Assembly: GCA_021904315.1 (NCBI GenBank)
Contig: CM038907.1
Span: forward strand, 29,023,223 to 29,087,222
Source: Sphagnum magellanicum
Taxonomy: Eukaryota > Streptophyta > Sphagnopsida > Sphagnales > Sphagnaceae
DNA: 64,000 bases
Direction: 5' to 3'
Below, in pieces: positions 1 through 13,819 of this stretch. The stretch's first letter is position 1; each line of letters starts with the position of its first letter. Below the pieces are notes generated by a model. It did not search any database, had not been told where the DNA came from, and saw only the letters and a program-made list of their open reading frames with translations. The translations under genes and the position numbers were made by a program.

Positions 1-1206
1 ATTATGATGTTAAGTAAGCAAAGATATATAAATATGTTAGGTGTTTAACATGTTTTTAATGTTAATTCAATTGTAGATATGATTTGTCTAAAGTTTTTAA
101 TTCAAATGTGGATAAGAAAATATCAAAAACATCCAAAACATAATTTCACATAATTTTTGTTATGGTTTATCTTACATAAAAAAATGCTTTGCCTTATGTG
201 TTAGTGCTTCAACACCTTAATTGGCAACATATAAATAACTTGTCAACATAGACCTTGCTAGTTAACTTTGCATAACAAAATAGAATTACTTCAAACATGT
301 TCTTTTATTTTGATCCTTCTACTTTTGAAATGTTTTTTTTTAAATTATGGGTTGTTCCAATCTAATTTCCCATTGATTTGTAAGTTGTATGCTCATAAAT
401 CAACTTTTTTTGTTAAGATTTCTTGTTTATTTCCTTTTCAACTTCATTGGCTATGATATGTAATTATTGGATCATGGAACATCACATTATTCCTCAAGTC
501 ATTACTTCGAGCATTCCTATTTTGTTGATTTTGAAAATTGTTAGATTTTTAGGGTTTTGGAAAGGCCTTTTTTTCTATGTTAGCTTTACTTGATATTCAT
601 TCTTTTAACTTTCTTTTTTTTAGTTTTTTCACTTTTAAACCACAAAAAAATTCCAAGCTTGATATGGGAAATATTTTCTAAAACTACATGTGAATTTTGC
701 TTATGATGTTGTTATTCGACTTGTATTGACCATTGACTTAGCGTTCATCATCTTTGCATAATATGCTAGAAGATTATTTTATTGTAAATTTTATGTGCAC
801 CTAATTTAATTCCTTAGATTTTCCAATTTGGAGATATTTGTAACACAATTTAATCTTATAGATAATCAAGTAACCATAAATTTTGAAAGTGATAATTGAT
901 CCTTTTATAAATCTTATTTTGGATTTGTAAAGATTTGGAATCAACTTATTCATGTTGAACTGAAGTTGATCATCATTCATCCATGGATGGTTTCTTGAGT
1001 AACTAAACACATAATCTTGCTTTACTTTTTTCCAAAATAGTCGAATGAACATTTTTTAAAAATATGATGTTTCCCTTATTTTGATTCAAATGTTTCTTGT
1101 AATTTCCTCTTTTAAATTTGTAATCGTCATAAACATGTTTTTAATTTTGAACAACTTTCTCATCCAATTAATGATATATGTTGTGTTTCCTTAATGTTGT
1201 CAAGGT
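1..1206. other. AT-rich upstream region, no gene seen
   Basis: Strongly AT-rich sequence with many short poly-T and poly-A runs. Reading frames are short and have no recognisable protein motif. It probably contains the promoter and possibly an untranslated leader or small 5' exon of the TPR-kinase gene that follows, but no TATA box or splice site can be assigned with confidence. Confidence 0.5.
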
Positions 1207-1440
1207 TTGACAATATTGTTAAAGAATTTTAGAGGTTTCAATACAAATGTTGATGATCACAAAATAAATAGTATATTCATTTGCAAAACTTTTCAACCAA
1301 ATAATGCATGCAATTTGAAAACACAGGAAATGGTCAAAAAGATGTTCAAAGATTTTCATGGGACCTTGCAGGACTTTGAGAAGGCCAATTTTCTTGAATC
1401 ACACAATGCATTCATTTTGAAAACATGTGAAGAGGTTTAA
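1207..1440 (+). pseudogene. In-frame upstream TPR segment cut off by a stop codon
   Basis: This open stretch encodes about two more copies of the TPR unit found downstream (for example MVKKMFKDFHGTLQDFEKA) and is in the same frame as the large TPR-kinase reading frame. It ends in TAA at 1438-1440 exactly where the repeats normally carry a lysine codon (the usual pattern is GDVKRML), and the next Met codon follows at 1444. A single AAA-to-TAA change would explain the break. Either the gene has lost its N-terminal repeats and now starts at 1444, or the whole locus is a pseudogene. No ATG start in good context is visible for this segment, so it may begin at a splice acceptor. Confidence 0.6.
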
Positions 1441-1443
1441 AGA

Positions 1444-3750
1444 ATGTCGAAAGATTATCGCGAAACCTTGCAAGATCTTGACAAGACTAATGTTTTCAAA
1501 CTAAACAATGTATTCACATCGAAAACACATGAAGATGTGAAAAGGATATTGCATGATTATCATGGAGTTTTGCGAGACCTCAACAAGGCTTATGCTTTTA
1601 AACCAAACAATGTATTCACAATGAGAACACATGAAGATGTCAAAAAGATATTGTATGATTATCATGGAGTTTTGCAAGACTTCAACAAGGTTAATGTTCT
1701 CGGACCAAACAATGCATTCACTTTGAAAACACATGGAGATGTGAACATGATATTGCATGATTATCGCGAAGTTTTGCAAAACCTTGACACCATTGATCCT
1801 ATTGAATCAAATGATGCATTCATTTTAACAACACGTGAAAAGGTCAAAAAGATGTTGAAAGATTATCAAGAAACCTTGCAAGACTTGAACAAGCTTAATG
1901 TTTTTGACCCAAATGATGCATTCATTTGGAGAACATGTGGAGATATCAAAAGGTTATTGAAAGATTATTCAAGAAGCTTGCAAGATTTTGACAAGGCTAA
2001 TGTTTTTGAACCAAACAATGTATTCACATTACAAACACGTGGAGATGTCAAAAGAATATTGCATGATTATCATGGAGCTTTGCAAGACCTCGACGAGGCT
2101 GATGCTCTCGAACCAAGCAATGCAATCACATTGAAAACACGTGGAGATGTCAAAAGGTTATTATGTGATTATCATGGAGCTTTGCAAGACCTCAATAGGG
2201 CTCATGCTCTCAAACCAAACGATGCATTGACCTTGAGATCATGTGGAGATGTTAAAAGGATGTTGATGGATTATCAAGAAGCCTTACAAGACTTGAATGA
2301 TGCAGATGTTTTTGAACCAAACAATGCATTCACATTGAAAATACGTGGAGTTGTTAAAAGGATGTTGAATGATAATCAAGGAGCCTTGCAAGACTTAAAC
2401 AAAGCTGATGTTATTGAACCAAACAATACATTCACTTTGAAACTACGTGGAGAGGTGAGAAAAATGTTGGGTGGTAATTATGAAGAAGCTTTGGAAGACT
2501 TCAACAAGGTTGATGCTCTTGAACCAAATGATGTATCCGTTTTGAGTACACGTGGAGATGTTAAAAGGATGTTGAAGGATTTTCAAGGAGCCTTGCATGA
2601 TCTTAATAGGGCTGATGCTCTTGAACCAAACAATGCATTCACTTTGAGAATACGTGGAAAGGTGAAAAAGGTGTTGGCTGATGATCAAGGAGCTTTACAT
2701 GACCTTAACGAGGCTAATGTTCTTGAACCAAATGATGCATCCACCTTAAGAGCACGTGGAGATGTTAAAAGAATGTTGAAAGATTATCAAGGAGCCTTGC
2801 AAGACCTTGATAAAGCGAATAATCTCGAACCAAATGATGCACTCATTTTAAGAACACGAGGAGAGGTCAAAAAGATGTTGGATGATAATCAAGAAGCCTT
2901 GGAAGACCTCAATAAGGCCGATGTTTTTGAACCAAACAATGCATTCACTTTGAGAATACGTGGAAATGTCAAAATGATGTTGAAGGATTATCAAGGAGGT
3001 TTGCAAGACTTTGACAAGGCTAATGATCTTGAACCACACAATGCGTTCACTTTGAGAACACGTGGAAATATCAAATTTTTTCTAAAGGATTTTAAAGGAG
3101 CTTTGGAAGACTTGGACAAAGCTGATTCTCTTGAACCAAACAATGTATTCACTTATAGAACACGTGGAAATGTGAAAATAATGTTGAGTGATTATCAAGG
3201 AGCCTTAGAGGACCTCGACAAGGCAAATGTTTTTGAACCAAACAATGCATCCACTTTGAAATCACATGGAGAAGTCAAAAAATTGTTGAATGATTATCAA
3301 GGAGCTTTTCAAGACTTTGAAAAGGTTAATATTCTTGAACCAAGAAATGCATTCAATTTAACTTTACGTGGAAATGCAAAAAAGATGTTGCAAGATTATC
3401 AAGGAGCTTTAGAGGACCTTAACAAAGCCCATTTTCTTGAACCAAACAATGCATTCAATTTGAGGACGCGTGGAGAAGTCAAAAGGATGTTGCAAGATTA
3501 TCAAGGAGCCTTAAAGGACCTTGACAAAGCCCATTTTCTTGAACCGAACAATGCATTCACTTTGAGGACACGTGGAGCAGTCAAAAGGATGTTGAAGGAT
3601 TATCAAGGAACCTTGCAAAATCTTGTTGAGGCTAATGATCTTTTACCAAACAATACATTCATCTTGGTAATTTTGAGTCAGGTGCATTGGCATCTAAACA
3701 ATTATCGATTAGCATTGGAATGTTTGGATAAGGTTGATGTTAATGAGTCA
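1444..3750 (+). repeat. 102-bp coding tandem repeat (TPR array)
   Basis: About 23 head-to-tail copies of a 102-bp unit, each coding for one 34-residue TPR. Copies between roughly 2500 and 3620 are the most alike, while the first five and last two have diverged most. All units keep frame; one unit near 2470 has a one-residue insertion. Such an array is prone to unequal crossing-over, so copy number is likely to vary between individuals and may be collapsed in assemblies. Confidence 0.85.
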
Positions 3751-5755
3751 GATGATTATTTTAAATTTCAATACGACAAAAAATGGTTAAAATGGTTGGT
3801 GGATGAATATCAACCTATAATAGAATCACTACAATTCAATTCAAATGTAAGATCTTTTACATTTGATGAACTCGTGACCAAAAATGATTCTCGAAAACAT
3901 TTGGGGCAAGGGTCATATGGAACAGTGTATGAAGGTAATTGGGAGGGCAAAAAGATTGCGATTAAAGTTTTAAAAGGGGTCGATGGTTCCTTCAATGAAA
4001 GTGCAAAAAAATCTTTCATATCAGAAGTGCGAACTTTGGGGTCAATTCAACATATCAATTTGGTTCAACTCCTTGGTTATTGTATTGAAGGTGCAAGACA
4101 TGCGCTAGTGTATGAATACATGTCAAAATCATCTCTTGATAAATGGCTTTTTGATGACAAATTAAATCATTTTTTGAATTGGCATGAACGAATGCACATC
4201 ATTATTGGAATTGCTAAAGGATTGGCATTTTTGCATCAATGCAATCCAATCATTCTCCATCTTGATATCAAACCACAAAATATCCTTTTGGACATTGATT
4301 ATACCCCAAAGTTAGCGGATTTTGGGTTGGCCAGACTTTTAAATGGTGAACAATGTCAGGTATGTGTCACAGTAATATATTTGAGTTTATTTTGTAATGA
4401 TTTTGTACACATGGGCATTATACTTTATGAACTTTACATTGAAAAAATCTTTTTCATTATGCCCAATTTCAATTTTATCAAATAATGATGACAAATTATT
4501 ACAATATTCCAAATATGAAAATAATATGTTTGTGTATGATTTATAAACTTTTTAAATATATGCATATACATGTGTGTAATGATTCAAGTTGACACTCAAT
4601 ATTTTGTTTTTAAAATCTTAATTTTAGTTTTTAAATTTTAATTATCCATAGTATCTAAGGTGGAATTTATGTCCATTATAATATGGAAAATATGCAATTG
4701 AACATGGATTATAACTTCTATATTAAATGCATGCACATACATGTTGATTAATGTTTGATCATTGTAAATTAATCATGTAGGGGAATTTAAATTCAAATTC
4801 TACGTCGGGAACATTTGCATATATGGCTCCAGAGGTATGCTTGAAACATCAAGTGTCAACAAAGTCTGATGTGTATAGTTTTGGAGTACTATTGATTGAA
4901 ATTGTGAGTGGGAAGAAAACCTTCAATGTGGAAGGAGAAAATCTTTCACTTCGTGATTTTACCGAATGGGCCCAGTGGAATTATGTGGAACGTGAATTTG
5001 AAGACATTTTGGATGGTGTGATCAACAATTCAATCGTGGATTTAAACCATAATGAGGCCCAAAAGTTGATGAAAATTGCACTTGAATGCATCCAGGTACA
5101 AAATTTCAATCTTTGCCAAAAAAAAAATTGTGGGTATTTAAAATTCATAGTTAATCACCTTTCCAACCATATCCAAATTCATAAATTCTATTTGATAAGA
5201 ATGTGTATTAGAATATTTTAGATTGTTTTGTGATGATGATAATAATAATATAATGTAAAACCCACAATTTGTAAATAAAAATTTCAAATAAAATTTTTAA
5301 TGTTTGCAAGACACCTTTTAGGTGTTTATGTTTATGAAACAACTTGATTGCATTTTTTAAATTCAATTTTCACTATTAATATATGAGAAGCATTAAATGT
5401 TTTGAAAAATCATGTTAATAATTGATTTTTTATTATATTTAGTAGATATTAGGTTGATGGAAAATTAATTTCCTTAATGATGTCATATTACCAAACACAA
5501 TATATGGTTCCATCATTGTTGAATTTTACAATAGTTTGATTACTAAATATGAAAATTTGGGATTTACAAAACATGAACTTTTTATGGTATTTTTTTTTGT
5601 AGGAAAATGAAAATCAAAGACCAAACATGCAAAAGGTTTTGCAAATGTTACAAATATTGGATGCAAGGGAAAACATGACGTTCAATTTTCCAACATGGGA
5701 TAATTTTAAATCATTTTTACATAGATTTAAATATTTTAATTCAAGTAAAGCTTGA
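1444..5755 (+). CDS. TPR-array protein kinase (receptor-like cytoplasmic kinase type)
   Basis: Predicted Ser/Thr protein kinase carrying a long tetratricopeptide-repeat array, most likely an intracellular signalling protein that binds partners through the TPR superhelix. Proposed exons are 1444-4359, 4781-5095 and 5603-5755, all with GT-AG introns and matching phase, giving 1127 residues from Met1444. Residues 1 to about 770 hold about 23 repeats of 34 residues, with consensus LKDYQGALQDLDKA then EPNNAFTLRTRGDVKRM. The last two repeats are divergent. The kinase domain starts near residue 805. It shows the glycine loop LGQGSYGTVYEG, the lysine in IAIKVLK, the catalytic loop HLDIKPQNILLD (HLD in place of HRD, common in some plant receptor-kinase families), ADFGLARLL, then across the intron MAPEV and SDVYSFGVLL. 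Exon 3 has the C-lobe NQRPNMQKVLQML. No signal peptide or membrane span is seen. The upstream in-frame stop leaves the true start uncertain. Confidence 0.8.
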
Positions 5756-7020
5756 ATTTCCCTTTTGGGTGTTTTTTCCCATACAATTAAATAATATCAA
5801 ACAATCTTGCACAATCATGACTTAAAGTAGTAGATATTTTGTTCCAAACTAGTTTGTTGGAAAACATTGTTTAATCTTAATTCAACTATTAAAGTCCAAG
5901 TACCTATTTCTAGGATTCATGGTTTACTAGGGTGTAACATTTAGGGTTTACAAGAGTAAAGTCATATGGGTTTTAAGTTTTGAGGAGTTGATACTTTGAT
6001 ATTTAGCATTTAAGGTTCAAAGTATTCAAATTACAACTAATTAATTTTTTAAAATGATAATAGTCTTAATTAGATATAACGTTTATTGTTTAAGGTTATA
6101 GGGTTAAAGGTGGAAATATTGGTGAAGAACATGAAGTTGTATGAGATTGGTGAGGCAACATGGCCATGCAAACATGTTGGCAAAATTGAAAAACCATGTT
6201 TTCCGTATCAAAATTAACAATGTAATTGACATCTAAAATTGGTGGTTGCCTAATTTGCATTCACACCAAAAAATGGAATCCATGATTTTGATATTTTATG
6301 ACTAATGTATCCAAACTTAGTCATGTAGTTGTATGAAATGGTCATATAAGGCATTGATATGTTAGGTATCTAGATAATTAAATTAGGATATGTACATAGG
6401 TAAGTTAATTAGGTAGGTTAAGTATGTTAGGTTTCACTACTAGAATGCATAGTTTTTAAAACATTCCAATTATTTTTTATGAGTCCTTCCTAATTAGCGG
6501 GCATGTACATTTTGATTTTAGGTTTGGGGCTTGAATGGCATGCATATTTTTTGATCATTCAACTTGATTAAAATTATCTATTTGACTATTTGTCAAATCA
6601 AACGTCTAGTCAAGTTGTAAAAAAAAAAACCACCTTGGTCAAAATGGTCAATGACAATTTACCTCCAATGTCCTACTTATTTATAATTATTTAATCTCCA
6701 TGTTATCCTACTCATGTACCTACCTCCCACTTACCATCCTATAACCTAACAAATCTAACTATTTACTTATAATTATTTTACTTACCTACTAGTTACCTAC
6801 CCTCTTACAACCCATTTAGATATACCTATTTACAACCTACCTATTCATAATTACTTAACCTTCCTACTTACCTACTTACCTACTTACCCACTTCATGCCT
6901 CCTACTTCTTACCTATTGTCCTATGACATATTTACCTACCTATTTCCAACCTTATTCAAACTACCTAACATTCCCATTAGCCTACATAATCTTACTATAC
7001 AATAGTATGTGAAATACAAA
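5756..7020. other. Intergenic, no gene; ACCT/AGGT-rich degenerate repeat
   Basis: No coding signal. From about 6660 to 6990 the sequence is dominated by degenerate ACCTACCT-type words, interrupted by ACTTAC and AACCT. A CACTACTAGAAT motif near 6436 resembles a CACTA transposon terminus but has no partner that I could find. Confidence 0.5.
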
Positions 7021-7069
7021 CACTACTAAAAATCATGTGGACAGACCACTATGCACAACCACCCAACTT

Positions 7070-10000
7070 GACTTTGGGTGGTTCTCACCTAAAACAAACC
7101 ACTCATGATTTTCATGAATGGCCAAATCCCACTAAAGACCCACTAAAGTGATCATATAGTGGGAAGCAATAGTGATGTAAGAATTTAATTTAATATTGAT
7201 CATTTGATTGCCCAAAAATGTTTTCGGGCATGGTTGAAAATTGTTCATTTCACCGTCTCTTGCAGATGAGTGTGAGTTCTTGTATAGGTTCCACCCATGT
7301 GACACTTAAGACTTGCCCCATACAAAAGTTCACGCTTTTCACAATGTTTTCTGTTATGTGGTAATCCATGGGCTTTCTTGCTTGTTAGGATCTTCAATCA
7401 AAAGCTATTATGACTTGAGGAAGGGTTGAAGGGAGGTTAGATCTTTTGGAAATCACTTTGGTTGAGTATTGATTAAAGGAGTTGTGAAAGGAAAATTTAT
7501 ATGAGAGTAGCAAGATGCAGGGAGGGAAAGGAAGAAGTGGAGGAAGAGGAGGAGGAGTTTATAGCAGAAAAAGAGAAGGGGAGAAACAAGGAGGAATTCA
7601 AGAAAAATCAAGTATGGAAGGTTGCAAAGGAAAGGAACATAAGACCTTGGATAAGTGGGAGAAGATGCGGAAATGAGAGAGGGAGAGTCTTTATTTTGTA
7701 TGTGGGTAATACCACAAGTTTGAAGATGGAGAAGTTTGCATTATTTGTGATCACTGATTACAAGAGGTGACAAAAAAAAGGGCCATAATAGATTGTTTTT
7801 TCTACTAAAATTTTGCCACAATTTTTTACCTAGGTAGCTTCATGCCATGAGCTCTTAAAGACACAAGGAATTTTGTGCATCCTCAATGTACATACACATA
7901 CTCTCATCCTTTGTGAAGGCTTGGCTTGACTTGGCTATAAAATAGGTAATGAAGAAGAAGAAAAAAAAATTATGTTCATCATGGCACACATGTAGAGAAT
8001 GACCACTTTAGTTTTGTGTTTTTTTTATGTTTGTCTCTCTTGATAATCACTAGATTAAAATTGACACTTTGCATAGGTACAAGCTCAACATGATCTTGAT
8101 ATGTATTTTAAACATTTTTTTCAAAGGATTGGTAGATAGACGCCTTGCAACTAAATTTTTTTTTTCATGGATTTGTAGACTATCCCAACATGCCAAAATT
8201 TGTACAAGAACTCTTTCATTTATCATTCCCTCAAGGAAGACAAGACACTACCATTTGATGAATGTTTGGGATTCATTGATGAGCCACTCTTTGATTTGAA
8301 ATCGAGGTTGTTAAGATGTATTTGCCTACATTTCCTATAGAAACAAGGCAATTAGGGATTGTTGTTTGCTCTCTTTAACAACATTCCTGATCCCATGGCT
8401 ATTATTAAATTGACGGTAATTAGATATTTCTGTTTATAGAGTGACCCTACTAGTATTATACTATTTTAGGAGTGACCTAAAATTACACTAAGAATTACTA
8501 ATGAAAATTGGGGTTTTGCCTTGGAATGTTTTAGATGCAAATTTTTTCACAACAACGATGATTCTTGGAGTCAAGGTTCATCCCTAATTGGTCCAACACA
8601 CACATACATATATATCACCAAGATTTCAATTATCAATTGTAGTCCAATGATCAGAAGTTGAACTAGGAGTGGTTCATAGTTCAAGAGTTCAAGGTGTACA
8701 ATTTAAGCCACATGTGTCAAACCTACGTGGTATATCAAATATTTTTCGTTTGAGCAAAAGAGAGTGAACGTGTCATGCAACAAAATCACAAATATAGTGT
8801 GTAGAGTTTTTGAAGGTTGAATGGTTAAAAGGTCTTGATTGGTTATACTTATGGCAATGCTCACTTTAGGTCATATAATTTGGATTGAGAATATTTGCTC
8901 CACATTTGGTAGGGCTGGAAAATGTTACATGGGTATTTGCAATGTTCTAAGATTGCAAATGCATGTGTTTCAATTGGTCATTCTTTGATCATTTCATTGA
9001 CAATATTTTAGAAATTTGGAGCCACCTTAAAATTAGGACCCTAAATCATGCTGATGTTACACACTTGAATAGTGTTAAAAAAAGGGGTGTTTGAAAATCA
9101 ACAAGAAATCTCTTTTCATTTATTTGAAGTGGAGCCTTAGTTTTGGCTTGGGAGACTATATCATAATATTCACATTCGTACTTGACAATTCTCCAGTGGT
9201 GACTTTTCAAGATAACGAAAGTTAACTTGTTTGTCCAAGAAGGTTTTAATCTTGTAGTCCCTTTTTATTTGTCAATAATTACATGGGGTTGTCCCATACT
9301 ACTACTAGGTGTTCATAATTTGAAGTTTGTTTGCAATTCAGTTATTTCTATTTTATTGACTTCAATTGGTTATTTCACACTTTCTGAATTCCTATTAACT
9401 TGGAATGGAGTTATATCTCATGGCCAAGAAAGTGGGCTTGTTCACCAAAGTAAACAAGGAAAGACAAAGTTCGATTATTGGTTCATTACATGTCATGACA
9501 AAATGTCCATTTTTCCTGTAGCTTTCTTTTGCTTGGTTTTGATCTCAAGCAATGTACCTTGAACAAACACATGGGTTAAGTGACATGTGTATATGTAGAC
9601 TAGAGTGAAGTTGCAACTATGGTCATGGGGATTGAGGAATGAGCTTTTGCTGTAAGTGCGACAAATCATGGACTGAATCTCATCACTATATTTTCATAAA
9701 TATTCCCCTTGAAACAACAAAATGTTGGTTTCAGGTACTTCTTTGTGCATCATTTGTGAACAATCTTGAGCATCACTAGAGGTTTCTTTATTGAGTGCTT
9801 GAACATTGATACCTCTATATGAAATTTAATGTTGATCTATTTTTGCAAATATCACTACCCAAACAACTTAAACGAAAATTATTTTGAACTTGAAAAAAAT
9901 TTATATCCAATGGAATAAGGTTAGCTTTTTGGTGTGGATGATTAATTCATTCATCAAAATCATTATAAAAAAATATAGGGTTTTTACACTTGGGTTTGCA

Positions 10001-10904
10001 ATTGGGTTGTCCAATTGCAATGGACATTTGTAACTCATGGTATTTATATGACCTTGAGTGTTAACAAACAAGTTGTAATGGACACTTTACATTATATTCA
10101 ATATCGTATATATGGTGCAATTCACATGCAACTATATGCAACTTCTTTGCAATTAATCTCCGCATTAGATTCTCATGCACATTCCAATGTGGCGAACGAA
10201 ATGGCAACATGGCTTTCCATCCATTTGTCGACAAATGACGTATGCAACTTATTTACAACTAATTTATAATTACTTTACAACTAGTTTGATGAATATATTC
10301 ATTCATATTTCATTCACCCATTTGAAAAATGGATTTAAAATATCCTTATCTTTTGCAATTTATCTATAATTTTTTTATAATTAGTCTAACAAATATATTA
10401 TTTAATTATTTCATTCATTCATTTGAGTATTGAATTCAATTCCTATCCTTTGCAATTAACTTATGACTAAAGATGAAATGAAAATAAAATATTTAGTGAC
10501 TAATTTATAACTAGGTGTTTAAGTTTGGGTTTCAAAGCAATTGTATAGTACTTGATTTTAGTAGTACTAAACAATTAAATTGCAACTTACAATGCAATTA
10601 TACAAACTTCACATAACCATTATCATATTGTCTTAATTATAATAAATAATGTCGAGTTTCATTGGACATCACTATTTATAAACATGAAATGGATTTGAAA
10701 ATTAAATAGATTTACATTCCATGTTGAAAAATACATTACCAAAAAAAATATATGTTAAAAAATAATTTAACTATGAATCTAAATATAATGCCTAAGTTAT
10801 TTATAACAAACATTTTTCTAGTAAATATTTATATCATATTCTTAAAAAAATTTACTAGTACATATGATGTTTATTACATGATGTAAATAAACAAAATACC
10901 AAGA
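7070..10904. other. No supported gene
   Basis: Reading frames near 7501, 8069, 9227 and 10015 are short and low-complexity or lack any recognisable motif. The 7501 frame is only a purine-rich Glu/Lys stretch. Around 8170-8340 one frame reads like a decayed protein fragment, but no family is recognised. The stretch around 9990-10250 is rich in TTGCAATT words, similar to those inside the 15.1-17.7 kb element, suggesting more mobile-element debris. Confidence 0.4.
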
Positions 10905-11520
10905 ATCACAAACCTTTAACATCCACAAGCAAAAACCTTCAACATCCAAGAACAAAAGTAAAAACCTTCAATATCCAAGAATAAGAACAACTTTCAACAT
11001 CTAAAACCAAAAATAAGAACTTTGAACATCCAAAAGTAAAAGCAATAACCTTTAACATCAAAAAGTAAAAGTAAGAACCTTCAACATCCAAATGTATGAG
11101 CAAGAACTTTCAATATCCAAAAGAAACAACAAAAACTTTCAACATTTGAAAGCAAGAGCAAAAAGCTTTAACCTATTTAAAAGCAAGAACAAAAACCATC
11201 AACCTTCAAGAACAAAAAATAAAATCCTTCAACCTTTTTAAGAGCAAAAACAAAAACCTTCAACCTTCAAGAGCAAAAAAAAAACCTTCAACCTTTTTAA
11301 AAGCAAGAACAAAAACCTTCAACATCCAAGAGCAAAAACAAAAGCCTTCAACCTTTTTAAGAGCAAAAATAAGAACCTTCAACCTCCAAAAGTAAAACAA
11401 AAGCCTTCATCCTCTCTAAGAGTAAGAACAAAAACTTTCAACCTTCAAAAGAAAAAACAAAAGTCTTCAATTTTTCAAAGAGTAAGAACAAGAACCTTTA
11501 ATCTCCAAAATAAAATAAAA
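10905..11520. repeat. Minisatellite, CCTTCAACATCCAAGAGCAA-type unit
   Basis: About 15 or more imperfect tandem copies of a unit of roughly 35-40 bp, built from a CCTTCAACATCCAAGA part followed by GCAAAAACAAAAA. Variants replace ATCC with CTTT or CTCC. Strand composition is skewed: almost no G on the plus strand. There is no coding frame. Confidence 0.8.
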
Positions 11521-13819
11521 ATCCCTTAAATCTCTAATTTATTTACATAAATAATAAAGCTTATACAACATTTTGGTTTCAGTTCTAAACTAAACAAACA
11601 AAATTAATCTTAATTATACCACATGATATGAAAATTGCATCACCAAAAGGCTAGGAAATACACAAAATGTATTTATATAAAAATATTTTTTAAAAAATCA
11701 TTTTGAATTTCTTGAAAATATGCATAAAAGCATGAAGGTTGTTGATGCATTGGGGCAAATCTATTGATATATTGCCATGTGTCATTTGCTTAAAGGTCTC
11801 TTGCCCAAATTTCATATATTTAAATTTCAAATTTTAAATTGAAATACAATTGCATACTGATTGCAAACAAGTTGAAATGTCATATATATTGGGCGGTGGA
11901 AATGTATACACATATCATGATCATATGTGTTACTCTAGGTTATACATTTATTGCAAAGTAGTCGTTAATTAATAACTAAATTTATCCTAGTTGTGATGTA
12001 GTTGTTACATGTAATTAAAATGCAATTTGTCAACAAAATCAAACATGATTGACTACAACCATATATACATTGTATTATTATATATATATTGCAATTAATT
12101 TGCAACTACAATACAACTCCTTGATTTTTTGACATGACATTTTAATTATTAATTTGTCTTATTTCCATGGGACAGTTGCAATGTTGTTGTATATTATTTG
12201 TTTTGGAGCTCTAATTATAGGGTAGTTTAGTTACCGCAAACATAATTTCTCATAGTGAATGTGAAATTGAGTTCAGGTTTCCAATAGTGGTGATTGCATA
12301 TTTGATGTTTCTTATAAGACAATAATTATTCCAAAGTTATCAATGGGTGAAAAATTGTCAACCAACCATCAAATTAATTCACCCTTTGTTTCACACATTT
12401 TTATCCACCTTTCACAAATTGCCCTTGTGATTTATGGGAAACTATAATAAGGTTTCAATTGTGTTCATGTGAAGTTTGAAATCTAATTGAAGATGTAATT
12501 GATAGTTTTGCTCTTGGTTTATCAATCTATTGTGTGTAATCAAGTATTGTCTTTATTATGTGATTTAGTCTTTGGCACAAAGTGGTGCACAAATGGAACA
12601 CATTAATTGGAATTTAACATGATCATGGTTTTCATTTTTAGTTCAAGTAGTCCATATTATAACTTTATTAATCCAATTTGCGCATTCTAGAAACAAATAA
12701 TTCAAACAAATAATTCACCCTTTGTTTATAACATGGGGTATTTCTTAGAATTACGGATATTATCTAAATTTTTTTTATGATTCTATTTTCTAAAAATCTA
12801 ATAAATCTTCTTTTGCTCTAAAATTATTTTGTCTAGGATGGACCTATTTATAACGATGGTGCAACAACTGCAAGAGTATGAAATTGAAATGTTTAGCACT
12901 AATGTTGGAATTACTCCAATATTAGTTGTTTTAGGGTAGCCTATAATTGGATTTGGTTACCCCAACCGTCTTCTTCAAGCATAGCTTCCCTCATTCACAT
13001 CTAAGGTGGTTTCAACTTCCCCGACCTCCACACCCTTTTTCTATGGGCCTAAAAATAGTGATTTTATTGTTTGAATACTACTTTTGCCTTTGGGGTAGTG
13101 AGACAAAAACAACCAGTAACAAGAGTAGCCATGGACCATAGCATGGATAGTTCTTGATGCTTTGGATTGCTTTGTGCATGCCAAATGCTTGTGTATAACT
13201 CACCTTGATCTTTACAAATAGTATGTCAAAACATCCTTATGAAAATATTCTACATGAGTCACTTGGGAATTGGACAATTTTATAGTCTCTTCATAGCAAG
13301 GTACACGTGTTTCCTTGTGCATGGCAATTGGTGAATGATTTTTCTTTCAATTGCCTAATCAACAGCAAGCATGGAAATCACATTTTCACTCCTAATAAAT
13401 TAATTTTTGAGAGCACCTTCCTCAAGACATTGACTTCTGGCCTTAGGGTAGATGCATGGTATGGTGGTTCAAAAGCGGAAGATGCTCCATTCCATACGAG
13501 TCCGTAACAATCCCATTATAGTGATGAGTTGGCATTTTTGGTTGTTTCCATTGGCTAAGGGAAAAATAATTTTAAACCTAGGTGTGTAGGTGGGGAGTGG
13601 GAAATTTGAATTTTTTGTCATGAGGTTTCCCTCATGAGATTTTGATCGCACAAGTTTTCTTTTGGAGATCTTAACCACATAAATTCATTGTCACTAATAG
13701 GTGCGTGGACAAGACTAAGTACGATTAGAATATCCAACCTCTCGATTTGAATTGGAATCATTTGAGAGAAGTTTGGATGTGTGTGAGAGCTTTGACAAAA
13801 ACACAAAAAGTAGGTAGAA
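11521..13819. other. No supported gene
   Basis: AT-rich sequence. The motif at 12240-12262, read in reverse, starts CACTATGAGAAATTATG and looks like another CACTA-like terminus without an identified partner. Frames at 12947 and 13307 are short and carry no motif. Confidence 0.4.

Noticed and set aside
1501-3039. Minus-strand frames of 60-92 codons opposite the TPR array
   Set aside because: They are periodic shadows of the 102-bp coding repeat and disappear where the repeat diverges.
7501-7770. Glu/Lys-rich 89-codon frame
   Set aside because: Purine-rich low-complexity sequence; no motif, no splice partners and no homology pattern recognised.
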